64,000 bases of DNA, from the NCBI GenBank assembly GCA_965243805.1, contig OZ251577.1, positions 3,472,001-3,536,000 of the forward strand, read 5' to 3'. Below the pieces are notes generated by a model. That model made no database searches and was not told where the DNA came from. It saw only the letters and a program-made list of their open reading frames with translations. Both the position numbers and the translations under genes were made by a program. The stretch comes from CATQHQ01 sp965243805. GTDB taxonomy: Bacteria > Gemmatimonadota > Gemmatimonadetes > Longimicrobiales > Gaopeijiaceae. Position 1 is the first letter of the stretch; each line of letters begins with the position of its first letter. This document shows, one piece after another, positions 42,997 to 51,892 of the stretch.

Positions 42997-44280
42997 GTGC
43001 TGGACATCAGACGGGTGCGCCGAGACCCGGGCGGCGTGGCCGAAGCGCTGGCGCGACGAGGCTTCGCAGAGGCGCGGGAAAGAATCGAAGCCCTGAGGAC
43101 GCGGGACGCGGAGCGCCGAGACGCCCTGTCCCGTGCCAACGTCCTGAAGGCGGATCGGAACCGGACCTCCAAGGAGATCGGCGCCGCCAAGCGCCGAGGA
43201 GAGGACGCCGAGGCGGAGATCGCGCGCATGAGGCAGCTGGGCGACCAGGTCCGTGCGCTGGACGCCCAAGTGGCGGCTGCCGACGAGTGGATCGCGACGG
43301 AGCTGGCAGAGACGCCCAACCTGCCGGACCCTCGGGTGCCCGCCGGGAGCGAGGACGCCAACCGGATCGAACGGGAGTGGGGAGAGCCCCGCCCGGCGCC
43401 GGGCCGCGGCCGCCCCCACTGGGAGCTGGGCGAGAAGCTGGGCATCCTGGACCTGAAGCGGGGCGCCAAGGTGTCGGGCTCCGGCTTTCCGGTCCTGCGG
43501 GGCAGAGGCGCCGCCCTTCAGCGCGGCTTGGTTGACTGGATGATCCGCCTTCACGCGGAAGAGCACGGCTACACCGAGCTGCGGGTCCCGTACTTGGTCA
43601 CGGAAGAGTCGATGACGGGCACGGGCCAGCTCCCCAAGTTCGCCGACGAGTCCTACGCGACCCGCCGAGAGGGGCTGTGGCTCGTCCCCACGGCCGAGGT
43701 CCCGGTCACCAATCTGCACCGGAACGAGATCCTGGCCGGCGAATCGCTCCCCCGAAAGTACGTGGCCTACTCGCCCTGCTTTCGGCGGGAAGCCGGAGCC
43801 GCCGGCCGGGACACGAGAGGGCTGCTTCGGGTCCACCAATTCGACAAGGTCGAGCTGGTCCGCTTCGAGTCGCCCGACCAGAGCGGCGCTGGGCTGGACG
43901 AGCTGGTCGGGGAGGCCGCGCGCGTGCTGGAGATGCTGGGCCTGCCGTACCGAGTCGTACTTCTGGCGGGGGGCGACCTGGGGTTTTCGGCCGCCATGAC
44001 CTACGACTTGGAGGCGTGGGCGCCGGGCGTGGGGAAGTGGCTGGAAGTCTCCAGCTGCTCCACCTTCACCGGCTTCCAGGCACGGCGAGCGAACATCCGC
44101 TTCCGGCCCGCGCCTGGCGCGTCCGCCGAGCCCCTCCACACCCTCAACGGATCGGCGCTGGCGTTGCCTCGGGTGGTGGCCGCGCTCCTGGAGACGGGCC
44201 AGCAGCGCGACGGGTCGGTTCGGCTTCCCGAGGTCCTGGGACCCGTGCTGGGCTTCACCGAGATCCCCGCCCAGGCGTAA
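42997..44280 (+). CDS. serS: Seryl-tRNA synthetase
   Basis: The product is 427 residues from GTG 42997. The N-terminal antiparallel coiled-coil arm (about 25-105, rich in Arg/Glu/Ala) contacts the long variable arm of tRNA-Ser. The class II core follows, with motif 1 near LQRGLVDWMIRLHAEEHGYT, LVPTAEVPVTNLHRNEIL, motif 2 CFRREAGAAGRDTRGLLRVH, and motif 3 NGSALALPRVVAALLETGQQ. The length is normal. It is the only aminoacyl-tRNA synthetase in the window. Confidence 0.97.
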   Translation: MLDIRRVRRDPGGVAEALARRGFAEARERIEALRTRDAERRDALSRANVLKADRNRTSKEIGAAKRRGEDAEAEIARMRQLGDQVRALDAQVAAADEWIATELAETPNLPDPRVPAGSEDANRIEREWGEPRPAPGRGRPHWELGEKLGILDLKRGAKVSGSGFPVLRGRGAALQRGLVDWMIRLHAEEHGYTELRVPYLVTEESMTGTGQLPKFADESYATRREGLWLVPTAEVPVTNLHRNEILAGESLPRKYVAYSPCFRREAGAAGRDTRGLLRVHQFDKVELVRFESPDQSGAGLDELVGEAARVLEMLGLPYRVVLLAGGDLGFSAAMTYDLEAWAPGVGKWLEVSSCSTFTGFQARRANIRFRPAPGASAEPLHTLNGSALALPRVVAALLETGQQRDGSVRLPEVLGPVLGFTEIPAQA

Positions 44281-44334
44281 CGAGGGCGTGACCGGGCGTA
44301 GCAGGGGCGTGACGGACGTAGCGGTAGCCAGGGC

Positions 44335-45537
44335 GTGACCGGCGCCGCGTCCCGAACATGGCCCGTCGCGCTGGGCGTTCTCTTCTTGGCCCTGCTGGCG
44401 TGGTACATGGTCTACACCGCCGAGATCGTGCGCTCGCGCCAAGCCGACGCCGAGACCTTCACGCGCATCTATGCGGAGGTGCAGCAGGGGCTGACGAGCC
44501 CCGAGCCGGGAGCCGAGCTGGCCGCGCTGGCGCGCCTGCAGCAGCTCCTGGTCGAGCTCGGAGTCCCCTTCGTGGTCACCACCGAGCCTGACGGCACTTA
44601 CTACACGTCCGCCAACCTTCCCTTCCCGATCTCCTCGCCGCCCACCGCCGAGGAGGAGGCGCGGATACTCCAGTACGCCGCCGAGGTCCTGGACGCCCGC
44701 AACCCGCCCGTGGGAGACGCGGCGAGCCAGCTGGTCCACTACGGGATCACCCCGGAGGCGGCGCGGCTCGAGTGGATGCCCTTCCTCTGGGCGGCGGGTC
44801 TACTGATCACCGTCCTGCTGGCCACCACCGTGTTCCGGTACCAGCGTCGCGCCGAGACGGAGCAGGCGTGGACCACGATGGCGCGGGAGCTGGCCCACCA
44901 GCTGGGCACGCCGATCAGTTCCCTGCAAGGATGGGCGGAGTTGCTGGGTCTCCAGGAAGGCGACCGTCCGGGCCGCATGACGCGCAAGGAGATCGCGGCC
45001 GCAATTACGGAGGACATGGTCCGGTTGGAGCGGGTGAGCCGCCGCTTCGAGTTGGTCGGCACCGACCCCGAGCTGGGCCGGGTCTCCCTGACCAAGCTGC
45101 TCGCCGAGCTTCGAGCCTACATGGAGGCGCGTCTGCCCCGACTGGGCCCCGGCGTCGCTCTTCATGTGGATGTGCCTGACGACTTGCCGGAGGTGCAGGG
45201 CAACGAAGTGCTGTTGGCGTGGGCCCTGGAGAACGTGATCAAGAACGCGCTGGACGCGGTGGCGGGGACCGGCGGCTCGATCTCGATCTCGGCAAGGCCG
45301 GCGGTGGGCCGCTGGGTCCTGGTGCAGATCCGGGACACGGGGCCCGGCGTGCCCTCCGAACTGCGGGATCGGATCTTCGACCCCGGCGTGACTACCAAGC
45401 CTGGCGGCTGGGGCGTGGGCCTGACCCTCACCCGACGAATCGTCGAGCGGGTCCACGGAGGGCGGATCGAACTGCTGGACGGGTGGGAACGGGGCGTTAC
45501 GTTCCAGGTTCGCCTTCCCCGTTCGGCCGCGTCCTGA
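44335..45537 (+). CDS. Sensor histidine kinase (orphan)
   Basis: The product is 400 residues from GTG 44335. TM1 (about 9-28) and TM2 (about 148-168) bracket a periplasmic sensor of about 120 residues. The H-box is ARELAHQLGTPISSLQGWAE (phospho-acceptor His in LAHQLGTP). An HATPase_c domain follows with N box LAWALENVIKNALDAVAGTG, G1 RDTGPGVPSELR and G2 GGWGVGLTLTRRIVERVHGG. No HAMP domain or response regulator is adjacent. The signal is unknown. The serS-kinase spacer (44281-44334) carries three copies of gggcgtgac, the last containing the start codon. The stop overlaps the next start by one base (TGATG). Confidence 0.92.
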   Translation: MTGAASRTWPVALGVLFLALLAWYMVYTAEIVRSRQADAETFTRIYAEVQQGLTSPEPGAELAALARLQQLLVELGVPFVVTTEPDGTYYTSANLPFPISSPPTAEEEARILQYAAEVLDARNPPVGDAASQLVHYGITPEAARLEWMPFLWAAGLLITVLLATTVFRYQRRAETEQAWTTMARELAHQLGTPISSLQGWAELLGLQEGDRPGRMTRKEIAAAITEDMVRLERVSRRFELVGTDPELGRVSLTKLLAELRAYMEARLPRLGPGVALHVDVPDDLPEVQGNEVLLAWALENVIKNALDAVAGTGGSISISARPAVGRWVLVQIRDTGPGVPSELRDRIFDPGVTTKPGGWGVGLTLTRRIVERVHGGRIELLDGWERGVTFQVRLPRSAAS

Positions 45538-47831
45538 TGCCGACAGCAGCACGCTTCCAGCTCCGCGTCGCCCTCAACCCGGAGCAGCGGGAGGCGGTGG
45601 AGCACTTCGAGGGTCCTGCGCTCGTGCTGGCGGGGGCCGGATCGGGCAAGACCCGGGTCCTCACCACCCGCGTCTGCCGCCTGATCGGGGAACACGGCGT
45701 GCCCCCGCAACGGATCATGGCGGTCACCTTCACCAACAAGGCGGCCGGCGAGATGCGGGAACGGGTGACCACCCTGCTGGGCCAGGAGCCGCACGGCATC
45801 TGGCTGGGAACGTTCCACGCCCTGGGCGCCAGAATGCTGCGCCGCCACGCCCCGATGGCGGGCCTGAGCCGCACCTTCTCGATCCTGGACGCCGAGCAGT
45901 CGCTGCGGCAGGTCAAGCGTGCGGCCGTGGATGCGGGAGTGAACCCCAAGCGGTGGTCGCCCAAGGCCCTGCGCACCCACATCTCCGACGCCAAGAACCA
46001 GCTGGTCGGCTCCGCCGAGTTCGAAAGCCGCCACGGCCTCGATCCGGACCCGACGCTGCGCAACGCCTCGCGCACGTACCCGGTCTACCAAGCGGCCCTC
46101 CGGCACCAGAACGTCGTGGACTTCGACGACCTACTGATGCGGCCAGTCGGGCTGCTCCAAAACTCCCGCGAGCTGCTGGCCGACTACCGAGCCCAGTTCG
46201 CATTCCTGCTGGTGGACGAGTACCAGGACACCAACCGCGCCCAGTTCCGCCTGCTGGAGCTACTGGCCGGGGAGGACGGCAACCTCATGGTGGTGGGCGA
46301 CGACGACCAGAGCATCTACGGATGGCGGGGCGCCGACATCCGCAACATCCTGGACTTCGAGAAGAGCTTTCCGAGCGCCCGGGTGGTGAGGCTGGAGCAG
46401 AACTACCGTTCCACACCGGTGATTTTGTCCGCCGCCAACGCCGTGATCCGTCAGAACCGCGACCGGAAGCCCAAGACCCTTCGCACGGACCGGCGCGGAG
46501 GCCCGCCCGTCACCTGCTTGGAGGCCGCCGACGAGGTCGACGAGGCGATGTGGGTGACGACGGAGATCGAGCGCCGGATGCTGGCCGAGCCGCAGTTGGA
46601 CCATCGCGACTTCGCGGTCCTCTACCGCACCAACGCCCAGGCGCGTGCCATGGAGGACGGCTTCCGGAGGCGAGGCGTCCCCTACCAGGTCGTGGGCGGA
46701 GTGCGCTTCTACGAGCGGCGCGAGGTGCAGGATGTGCTGGCCTACGCTCGCCTGGTCTCCAATCCGCGGGATCGGGACGCCTTCGAACGGGTGGTCAACT
46801 ACCCCAGCCGGGGCGTCGGGCGAGTCACCCTTGAGCGGCTCTCGGAGTTTGCGGCCGCGTCGTCGGTCACGCTTCTGGAGGCCGCGGCGGAGGCGGATCG
46901 GGCACCGGGGATTCCCCGGACCGGCAGAAGGGGACTCGTGGCCTTCGCGAGCCTGGTCCGCAGGTACTCGACGAGAGCTGGCCAAGTGCCCGTGGGACCG
47001 CTGCTGGAGGAGTTGGTCGAGGAGATCGGCCTGCTGGAGGTCCTGAGCGGCCAGGGTTCCGAGGGCGAGGAGAGGGCGGAGAACGTGAGGGAGTTGGTCG
47101 CGGGCGCCATGGATTTCGTCGCGGAGGCGGACGACCCGGAGGACCTGGACGGCTTCACCGATCTGGACATGTTCCTGCAACAGGTGGCGCTGGTGGCCGA
47201 CGTGGACCGCCACGATCCGGGCGCCGACGCCGCCACCCTCATGACCCTCCACAGCGCGAAGGGATTGGAGTTCCCCGTCGTCTTCATCAGCGGCATGGAA
47301 GAGGGCCTCTTCCCACTGGCACGTGCGTACGACGAAGCACGGCTGTTGGAGGAAGAGAGGAGGCTCTTCTACGTGGGGGCGACTCGGGCCCGGGAGAAGC
47401 TGTACCTGACCCATGCCCAGCGTCGCCGTAGGGCGGGGGAGATCTCCTTCGGGTCGCTGTCCAGCTTTGTGGGCCTCCTCGGCGGCGACCTGGAGGTCCA
47501 GACCACCCGTGGGGCGCCCACCAGGTCCTGGGGTCGTCGAGCCGGTTGGGAGGGCGAGTCGCGGCTGGACGAGTCGCGGCTTACGGCAGGCCGGAGAGCC
47601 GCTCCAGGCACCGACGAAGGTGTAGCCAGCGTCGAAGACGATCACGACTTCGACCAGGACCGTCCCAGCTACCGCAAAGGCGAAGGGGTCGTCCACGAAA
47701 CGTTCGGCTCCGGAACGATCGTCGAGCTTGCGGGCTTCGGCCGCGACCTGAAGGTGGTGGTGGACTTCCCTCGGGCGGGACGGAAGAAGCTGCTGGTGCG
47801 CTACGCCGGTCTGCGGCGGGACTACTTCTGA
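45537..47831 (+). CDS. UvrD/PcrA-type superfamily 1 DNA helicase
   Basis: The product is 764 residues from ATG 45537. All SF1A motifs are visible: Q motif ALNPEQREAVEHFEG, Walker A LAGAGSGKTRVLTTRV, Ia VTFTNKAAGEMRERV, II LLVDEYQDTNRAQF, III VVGDDDQSIYGWRGAD, IV EQNYRST, V ATLMTLHSAKGLEFPVVFIS and VI RRLFYVGATRAREKLYLTHA. A PcrA/UvrD-like C-terminal Tudor-type segment (GVVHETFGSGTIVELAGFGR) would bind RNA polymerase in the family. Its roles are nucleotide excision and mismatch repair. A 15-bp tandem duplication (gagtcgcggct) lies at about 47557-47581. The 3' end overlaps the convergent gene by 10 bp. Confidence 0.95.
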   Translation: MPTAARFQLRVALNPEQREAVEHFEGPALVLAGAGSGKTRVLTTRVCRLIGEHGVPPQRIMAVTFTNKAAGEMRERVTTLLGQEPHGIWLGTFHALGARMLRRHAPMAGLSRTFSILDAEQSLRQVKRAAVDAGVNPKRWSPKALRTHISDAKNQLVGSAEFESRHGLDPDPTLRNASRTYPVYQAALRHQNVVDFDDLLMRPVGLLQNSRELLADYRAQFAFLLVDEYQDTNRAQFRLLELLAGEDGNLMVVGDDDQSIYGWRGADIRNILDFEKSFPSARVVRLEQNYRSTPVILSAANAVIRQNRDRKPKTLRTDRRGGPPVTCLEAADEVDEAMWVTTEIERRMLAEPQLDHRDFAVLYRTNAQARAMEDGFRRRGVPYQVVGGVRFYERREVQDVLAYARLVSNPRDRDAFERVVNYPSRGVGRVTLERLSEFAAASSVTLLEAAAEADRAPGIPRTGRRGLVAFASLVRRYSTRAGQVPVGPLLEELVEEIGLLEVLSGQGSEGEERAENVRELVAGAMDFVAEADDPEDLDGFTDLDMFLQQVALVADVDRHDPGADAATLMTLHSAKGLEFPVVFISGMEEGLFPLARAYDEARLLEEERRLFYVGATRAREKLYLTHAQRRRRAGEISFGSLSSFVGLLGGDLEVQTTRGAPTRSWGRRAGWEGESRLDESRLTAGRRAAPGTDEGVASVEDDHDFDQDRPSYRKGEGVVHETFGSGTIVELAGFGRDLKVVVDFPRAGRKKLLVRYAGLRRDYF

Positions 47832-48439
47832 TCCGTGTTGCCGCCGTTGTCCGCCGGAACGCTGTTGTCCGCCGGGACGCCGTCGTCCGCTGCCGCACCG
47901 CCTGCCTCGGTGCCGGCATCCTCGCCTTCGACACTGGAGCCGGACCCGTCTTGGGCCGCCGGGGCATTCCCGCGGAGGCGTCCCAGCAGGCCCCCTCCCA
48001 GCAGGCCCCCTCCTCTGCGCAGGGCGCGCAGCTTCGCGGTCGCGTCGAGCACCCCTTCTTCGGCCTCGGACTGGATCAGGTCCAGCAGCGCCGACAGGTC
48101 GGCGAGGCGCGTGCGCACCTGAAGGGCCGCGTCCTCCAGCCCGGCAGCGATCCCTCCTAGCGCCCCGGCGGCCCGTTCCACCTCCCCGCGAACCGCCTGG
48201 GCGGCCTGGTCCAGGTTGCGGGCTGCGCCCGTGGCGTGACGCACGAGGGGCTCGACGCTCGTGCCCGTCGCCTCCAGGAATCTGCTCCACTCCCGTGACA
48301 GCCTGCGCACCTCCGACAGGACGAGAACCATGACGACCAGGACGCCGGCGACGGCAAGGGCCAAGCCGATCGTGACCCAGGCCATCGCCGACTCGAGACC
48401 GCCCCGCGCAAGGGCGACGACTACGGTGTCTTGGGGCAT
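47822..48439 (-). CDS. DUF948-like membrane-anchored helical protein
   Basis: The product has 205 residues. A single N-terminal TM (AWVTIGLALAVAGVLVVMVL) is followed by long amphipathic helices (about 45-140), with alternation typical of DUF948 proteins (SVEPLVRHATGAARNLDQAA, VRTRLADLSALLDLIQSEAE). A Gly-rich segment and an acidic disordered tail with repeated PADN units follow (tandem repeats at about 47835-47885 and 47975-48010). The function is unknown for the family; members are often stress-linked membrane proteins. It converges on and overlaps the helicase gene, and diverges from murA. Confidence 0.75.
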   Translation of the reverse strand: MPQDTVVVALARGGLESAMAWVTIGLALAVAGVLVVMVLVLSEVRRLSREWSRFLEATGTSVEPLVRHATGAARNLDQAAQAVRGEVERAAGALGGIAAGLEDAALQVRTRLADLSALLDLIQSEAEEGVLDATAKLRALRRGGGLLGGGLLGRLRGNAPAAQDGSGSSVEGEDAGTEAGGAAADDGVPADNSVPADNGGNTDQK

Positions 48440-48516
48440 GGCGCGAAGGTTGGGCGGGAAGGGGTAACCGGACTCCGAACCTACAAGCGCGGCGGTGATT
48501 TCGGTATCTTGCCCAC

Positions 48517-49794
48517 ATGCCTTCCTTCGTGGTCACTGGCGGAAGCCGTTTGAGCGGCGCCATCCGTCCGGCGGGAAACAAGAACGCCGCTCTTCCGGTG
48601 CTGGCAGCCGCGCTCATGTCCCCGCAACGGGTGGTGGTGCGGAACATCCCCCGGATCAGGGATGTGCTCACCCTCCTGGAGATCATGGAGTCCCTGGGCG
48701 CCGTCGTCGGCTGGACCGGCCCCAACACCGTGGAGGTGGACGGCGCCAATGTGGCGGCCCAGCGGCCCGACCGCGGCCTGGCCGAGCGCATCCGCGCCTC
48801 GATCCTCCTTGCCGGCCCGCTCCTGTCGCGCTTCGGCCAAGTCCGCCTGCCGCCGCCGGGGGGCGACGTGATCGGGCGTCGCCGCCTCGACACCCATCTG
48901 CTGGCTTTTGAGGCGCTGGGCGCGTCGGTGGATGCGTCCCGCGACCTGACCGTCGAAGCGGCTGCGCTCACCGGAGCCGACCTCTTCCTGGACGAACCGT
49001 CGGTCACGGCCACGGAGAACGCGGTGATGGCGGCGTCCCTCGCCGAGGGCGAGACCACGATCCGCAACGCCGCCGCCGAGCCTCATGTGCAGGACCTCTG
49101 TCGCTTCCTCAACGCCATGGGCGCGCGGATCAGCGGAGTCGGGAGTTCCACGCTGGTCGTCCGGGGCGTCCCCGAGCTGGGCGCCGCCGACTTCGAGATC
49201 GGGTCCGACCACATCGAGACGGGATCGTTCATCGGCCTGGCCAGCGTCACCCGAAGCCTTCTGGTGATCCAGGACGCTCCCGTGGAGCACCTGGACTCCA
49301 CCTTGCTCGGCTTCCGTCGCCTGGGCATCGACTGCCGCGTCGAGGGGCGGAAGCTGGTGGTCGACGGACGCGCGACGCCGGAGATCGCCATGGACGCTTT
49401 CGGACACGTGCCCAAAGTGGACGACGGACCTTGGCCCGCCTTCCCGGCCGACCTCACCTCCATCGCCGTGGTGGCCGCCACCCAGGCCAAGGGATCGGTG
49501 CTGATCCACGAGAAGATGTTCGAATCGAGGATGTTCTTCACGGACAAGCTGGTGGGCATGGGTGCCCGCATCATCCTCTGCGACCCCCACCGAGTCATCG
49601 TCATCGGACCGTCGCCCCTCCGCGCCAGCGCCATGGAGAGCCCGGACATCCGGGCCGGGATGGCTATGCTGATCGCCGCCCTGGGCGCAACGGGCACCAG
49701 CCGCATCCGCAACGCCGCCCAGATCGAGCGGGGCTACGAGCGCATCGATCAGCGCCTCGGCGCCCTGGGAGCCCAGATCGAGCGCGTCGAGTAG
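48517..49794 (+). CDS. murA: UDP-N-acetylglucosamine 1-carboxyvinyltransferase with Asp in place of the catalytic Cys
   Basis: The product is 425 residues. The EPSP-synthase-like inverse-barrel fold shows RLSGAIRPAGNKNAALPVLA, the PPPGGDVIGRRRLDTHLLAF loop, TENAVMAASLAEGETTIRNA and EMFESRMFFTDKLVGMGARI. It transfers enolpyruvate from PEP to UDP-GlcNAc, the first committed step of peptidoglycan synthesis. In E. coli the loop reads PGGCAIGARPVDLH with Cys115; here the corresponding residue 117 is Asp (codon 48865-48867), as in Mycobacterium and Chlamydia MurA, which are intrinsically resistant to fosfomycin. TATCTT at 48505-48510 lies 7 bp before the ATG, so the message may be leaderless. Confidence 0.96.
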   Translation: MPSFVVTGGSRLSGAIRPAGNKNAALPVLAAALMSPQRVVVRNIPRIRDVLTLLEIMESLGAVVGWTGPNTVEVDGANVAAQRPDRGLAERIRASILLAGPLLSRFGQVRLPPPGGDVIGRRRLDTHLLAFEALGASVDASRDLTVEAAALTGADLFLDEPSVTATENAVMAASLAEGETTIRNAAAEPHVQDLCRFLNAMGARISGVGSSTLVVRGVPELGAADFEIGSDHIETGSFIGLASVTRSLLVIQDAPVEHLDSTLLGFRRLGIDCRVEGRKLVVDGRATPEIAMDAFGHVPKVDDGPWPAFPADLTSIAVVAATQAKGSVLIHEKMFESRMFFTDKLVGMGARIILCDPHRVIVIGPSPLRASAMESPDIRAGMAMLIAALGATGTSRIRNAAQIERGYERIDQRLGALGAQIERVE

Positions 49795-49863
49795 TCGGCG
49801 AACGGTCTACGCCACCGCGTCGAGGGTGATCCCCAAGGGACTGGGCTTGCCATGGACCTGGAC

Positions 49864-49892
49864 TCGACTGCAGGGCCGAATCGGGCTATACT
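49864..49892 (+). promoter_or_regulatory. Promoter of the rimP-nusA-infB operon
   Basis: A -35-like TCGACT (49864-49869), a 17-bp spacer and -10 TATACT (49887-49892) give a leader of about 90 nt before rimP. The AT-rich -10 stands out from its GC-rich surroundings. Confidence 0.6.
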
Positions 49893-49930
49893 ATTCATGC
49901 GGTCGGGGTCGGTTCTACGGCCCCCTTTGG

Positions 49931-49962
49931 AGTGGGGGAGAAGGTTGGCCCCTGCTTTTTTT
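49931..49962 (+). terminator. Putative attenuator hairpin with U-tract in the rimP-nusA leader
   Basis: Positions 49931-49938 (agtggggg) can pair with 49949-49956 (cccctgct) as an 8-bp stem, including two G-U pairs, directly followed by a T run to 49962. The same GGGGG can instead pair with CCCCC at 49921-49925. Such exclusive pairings are typical of transcription attenuators. Not computed; judged by eye. Confidence 0.4.
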
Positions 49963-49988
49963 GTCCCATCTCCCCTGGGGAGCAGCAC

Positions 49989-50501
49989 ATGGCGGCACGC
50001 CGCGACACAGCGCCAAACCAGGCCCGCGCCTCCATCCGGATCGAGGAACGGCTCGCCGATCTCGGCTACGACCTCGTGCAGCTGGAGTGGGCGGGCTCGC
50101 CGCAGCGCCCGGTAGTCCGGCTTCGGATCGAGCGGTCGGCGCTGGACCGGCCCGTGTCCGTGGGCGACTGCGCGGTCGTCAGCCGCAACTTGGAGCCCTG
50201 GCTGGAGGAGGAGGCGGGAATGCCCGGGAAGTACGTGCTGGAGGTCTCGTCGCCGGGGCTCGATCGCCCGCTGACCAAGGGTCGCGACTTCGATCGGTTC
50301 CGGGGACGGCTCGTGGCCGTGAAGGGTCGCGAAGTGCTGTGCGGCCGGGCGTCTCGCCTGGAGGGGGAGCTTCTTGGCCTGGCGGCTGGCTCCGACGGTG
50401 CCTCCGCGATCCGCCTGCGACTGGCCGGGGGCCAGCAAGTGGACGTTCCAACGTCGAAAGTGACGGCCGCCCACCTGGTCCACGAATGGAGGACGTCATG
50501 A
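49989..50501 (+). CDS. rimP: Ribosome maturation factor RimP
   Basis: The product is 170 residues from ATG 49989, with GGGGAG 6 nt upstream; the frame is open further up, but that region is leader. The RimP N-domain is seen in RIEERLADLGYDLVQLEWAG and VSVGDCAVVSRNLEPWLEEE, then YVLEVSSPGLDRPLTKGRDF and a C-terminal SH3-like domain. It helps 30S assembly. The ribosome-binding site lies in the palindrome CTCCCCTGGGGAG (49970-49982), which could hide it. The stop overlaps the nusA start (ATGA). Confidence 0.93.
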   Translation: MAARRDTAPNQARASIRIEERLADLGYDLVQLEWAGSPQRPVVRLRIERSALDRPVSVGDCAVVSRNLEPWLEEEAGMPGKYVLEVSSPGLDRPLTKGRDFDRFRGRLVAVKGREVLCGRASRLEGELLGLAAGSDGASAIRLRLAGGQQVDVPTSKVTAAHLVHEWRTS

Positions 50502-51862
50502 TCAACTCGGGTCAGGTGCTGGCCGCGTTCCGAGAGATCGCCGCGTCCAAGAGCTTGGAGCCGGAAGAGGTCAACGAGCTGATCCGCGACGCGATTCACG
50601 CCGGTCTTGCGCGCATATACGGTGCCAACGTGGATGCCGAGATCGTCATCGACGATGTGGCTGGCGAGATCGAGATGGTGGTGCTCAAGCGCGTCGTGGA
50701 AGCGGTGGAAGACTCGTCGTCGGAGATCCCGCTGGAGGAGGCCCGATGGGACGATCCCACCTACGAGGTCGGCGACGTGATGGAGATCCCCGTCGAGTTC
50801 TCCAGCTTCGGACGCAACGCCGTGATGGCGGCGAAGCAGCGGATCGTGCAGCTGGTGCGGGAAGGCGAGCGCCAACGCATCCGCGACGAGTACTCGGGAC
50901 GAGTGGGCGAGCTCCTCTCGGGCCAAGTGCAGCAGATTGAGCGCGGCAAGCTGGTCCTCATTCTGAACCGCTCTCGCGATGCTGAAGCGATCATCCCCTG
51001 GAAGGAGCAGAACCCCCGCGAGCGCTTCCGCCAGGGCGAGTCGATCCGGGCGGTCCTCAAGAGGGTCGAGGAGACGACCCGGGGCCCGCGTCTGATCCTT
51101 TCCCGTGCCGACTCCCTCTTCGTCGCCGCCCTCTTCAAGCTGGAAGTCCCGGAGATCTACCAGGGAATCGTCGAGATCAAGGAGCTGACCCGGGAGGTGG
51201 GAGGGCGAACGAAGATCGCCGTCCACAGCCGCGACGAGTCGATCGACCCGGTGGGCGCCTGCGTGGGTCTCAAGGGGTCCCGCGTCCAGGCGGTGGTGTC
51301 CGAGCTGGGAGGCGAGCGGATCGACATCGTGCCGTGGCACCCTGAACCCGAGATCTTCGCCCGACGCGCGCTGGCGCCGGCGCGGGTCGCGAAGGTCGTC
51401 TCGGACCCGCAGAGCCAGGTGATCACCGCGATCGTGGACGAGGACCAGCTCTCGCTGGCAATCGGCAGGAACGGTCAGAACGTGCGGTTGGCCTCCCAGC
51501 TGATTGGTTGGCAGATCGACCTGTACGGCTCCCGGGAATGGGTGGATCGGGGATCGGACATGTCGGTCTTCGCCGACGCGGGTGCCGATTCGTACGAGAC
51601 CTCCGACTTCCCGTTGCGCGAGCTCTCCCTGGACCGAGGCACGCTGGCGGCTCTCGAAGGGGCGGGATACGACAGCTTCCGGGAGATCATCGAGCTAGGC
51701 GAAACCGACTTCAGGGCAATCGAGGGAATCGGCGAAGAAGCGGCCCTGGAGCTGGTTGCCCTGGTCGACCAACTGACCGGCGCCGCGTCGGAGCCGAGCG
51801 CGGCGGCCGCCGACCCGGCCGGCCCGGCGGCGGAGAGCGGGGTCGATGCCGGCACATCGTAA
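50498..51862 (+). CDS. nusA: Transcription termination/antitermination factor NusA
   Basis: The product is 454 residues from ATG 50498, with GGAGG 5 nt upstream. The N-terminal RNAP-binding domain is followed by S1 (SGRVGELLSGQVQQIERGKL), KH1 and KH2 (GGRTKIAVHSRDESIDPVGA, VGLKGSRVQAVVSELGGERI, and LSLAIGRNGQNVRLASQLIG), and a C-terminal helix-hairpin-helix repeat (EIIELGETDFRAIEGIGEEA), ending in an Ala/Glu tail. It controls pausing, termination and rRNA antitermination. The usual ylxR and L7Ae-like genes between nusA and infB are absent. Confidence 0.96.
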   Translation: MINSGQVLAAFREIAASKSLEPEEVNELIRDAIHAGLARIYGANVDAEIVIDDVAGEIEMVVLKRVVEAVEDSSSEIPLEEARWDDPTYEVGDVMEIPVEFSSFGRNAVMAAKQRIVQLVREGERQRIRDEYSGRVGELLSGQVQQIERGKLVLILNRSRDAEAIIPWKEQNPRERFRQGESIRAVLKRVEETTRGPRLILSRADSLFVAALFKLEVPEIYQGIVEIKELTREVGGRTKIAVHSRDESIDPVGACVGLKGSRVQAVVSELGGERIDIVPWHPEPEIFARRALAPARVAKVVSDPQSQVITAIVDEDQLSLAIGRNGQNVRLASQLIGWQIDLYGSREWVDRGSDMSVFADAGADSYETSDFPLRELSLDRGTLAALEGAGYDSFREIIELGETDFRAIEGIGEEAALELVALVDQLTGAASEPSAAAADPAGPAAESGVDAGTS

Positions 51863-51892
51863 GGCGATAGGCGCGGCCGGAGGAATCGCGGC

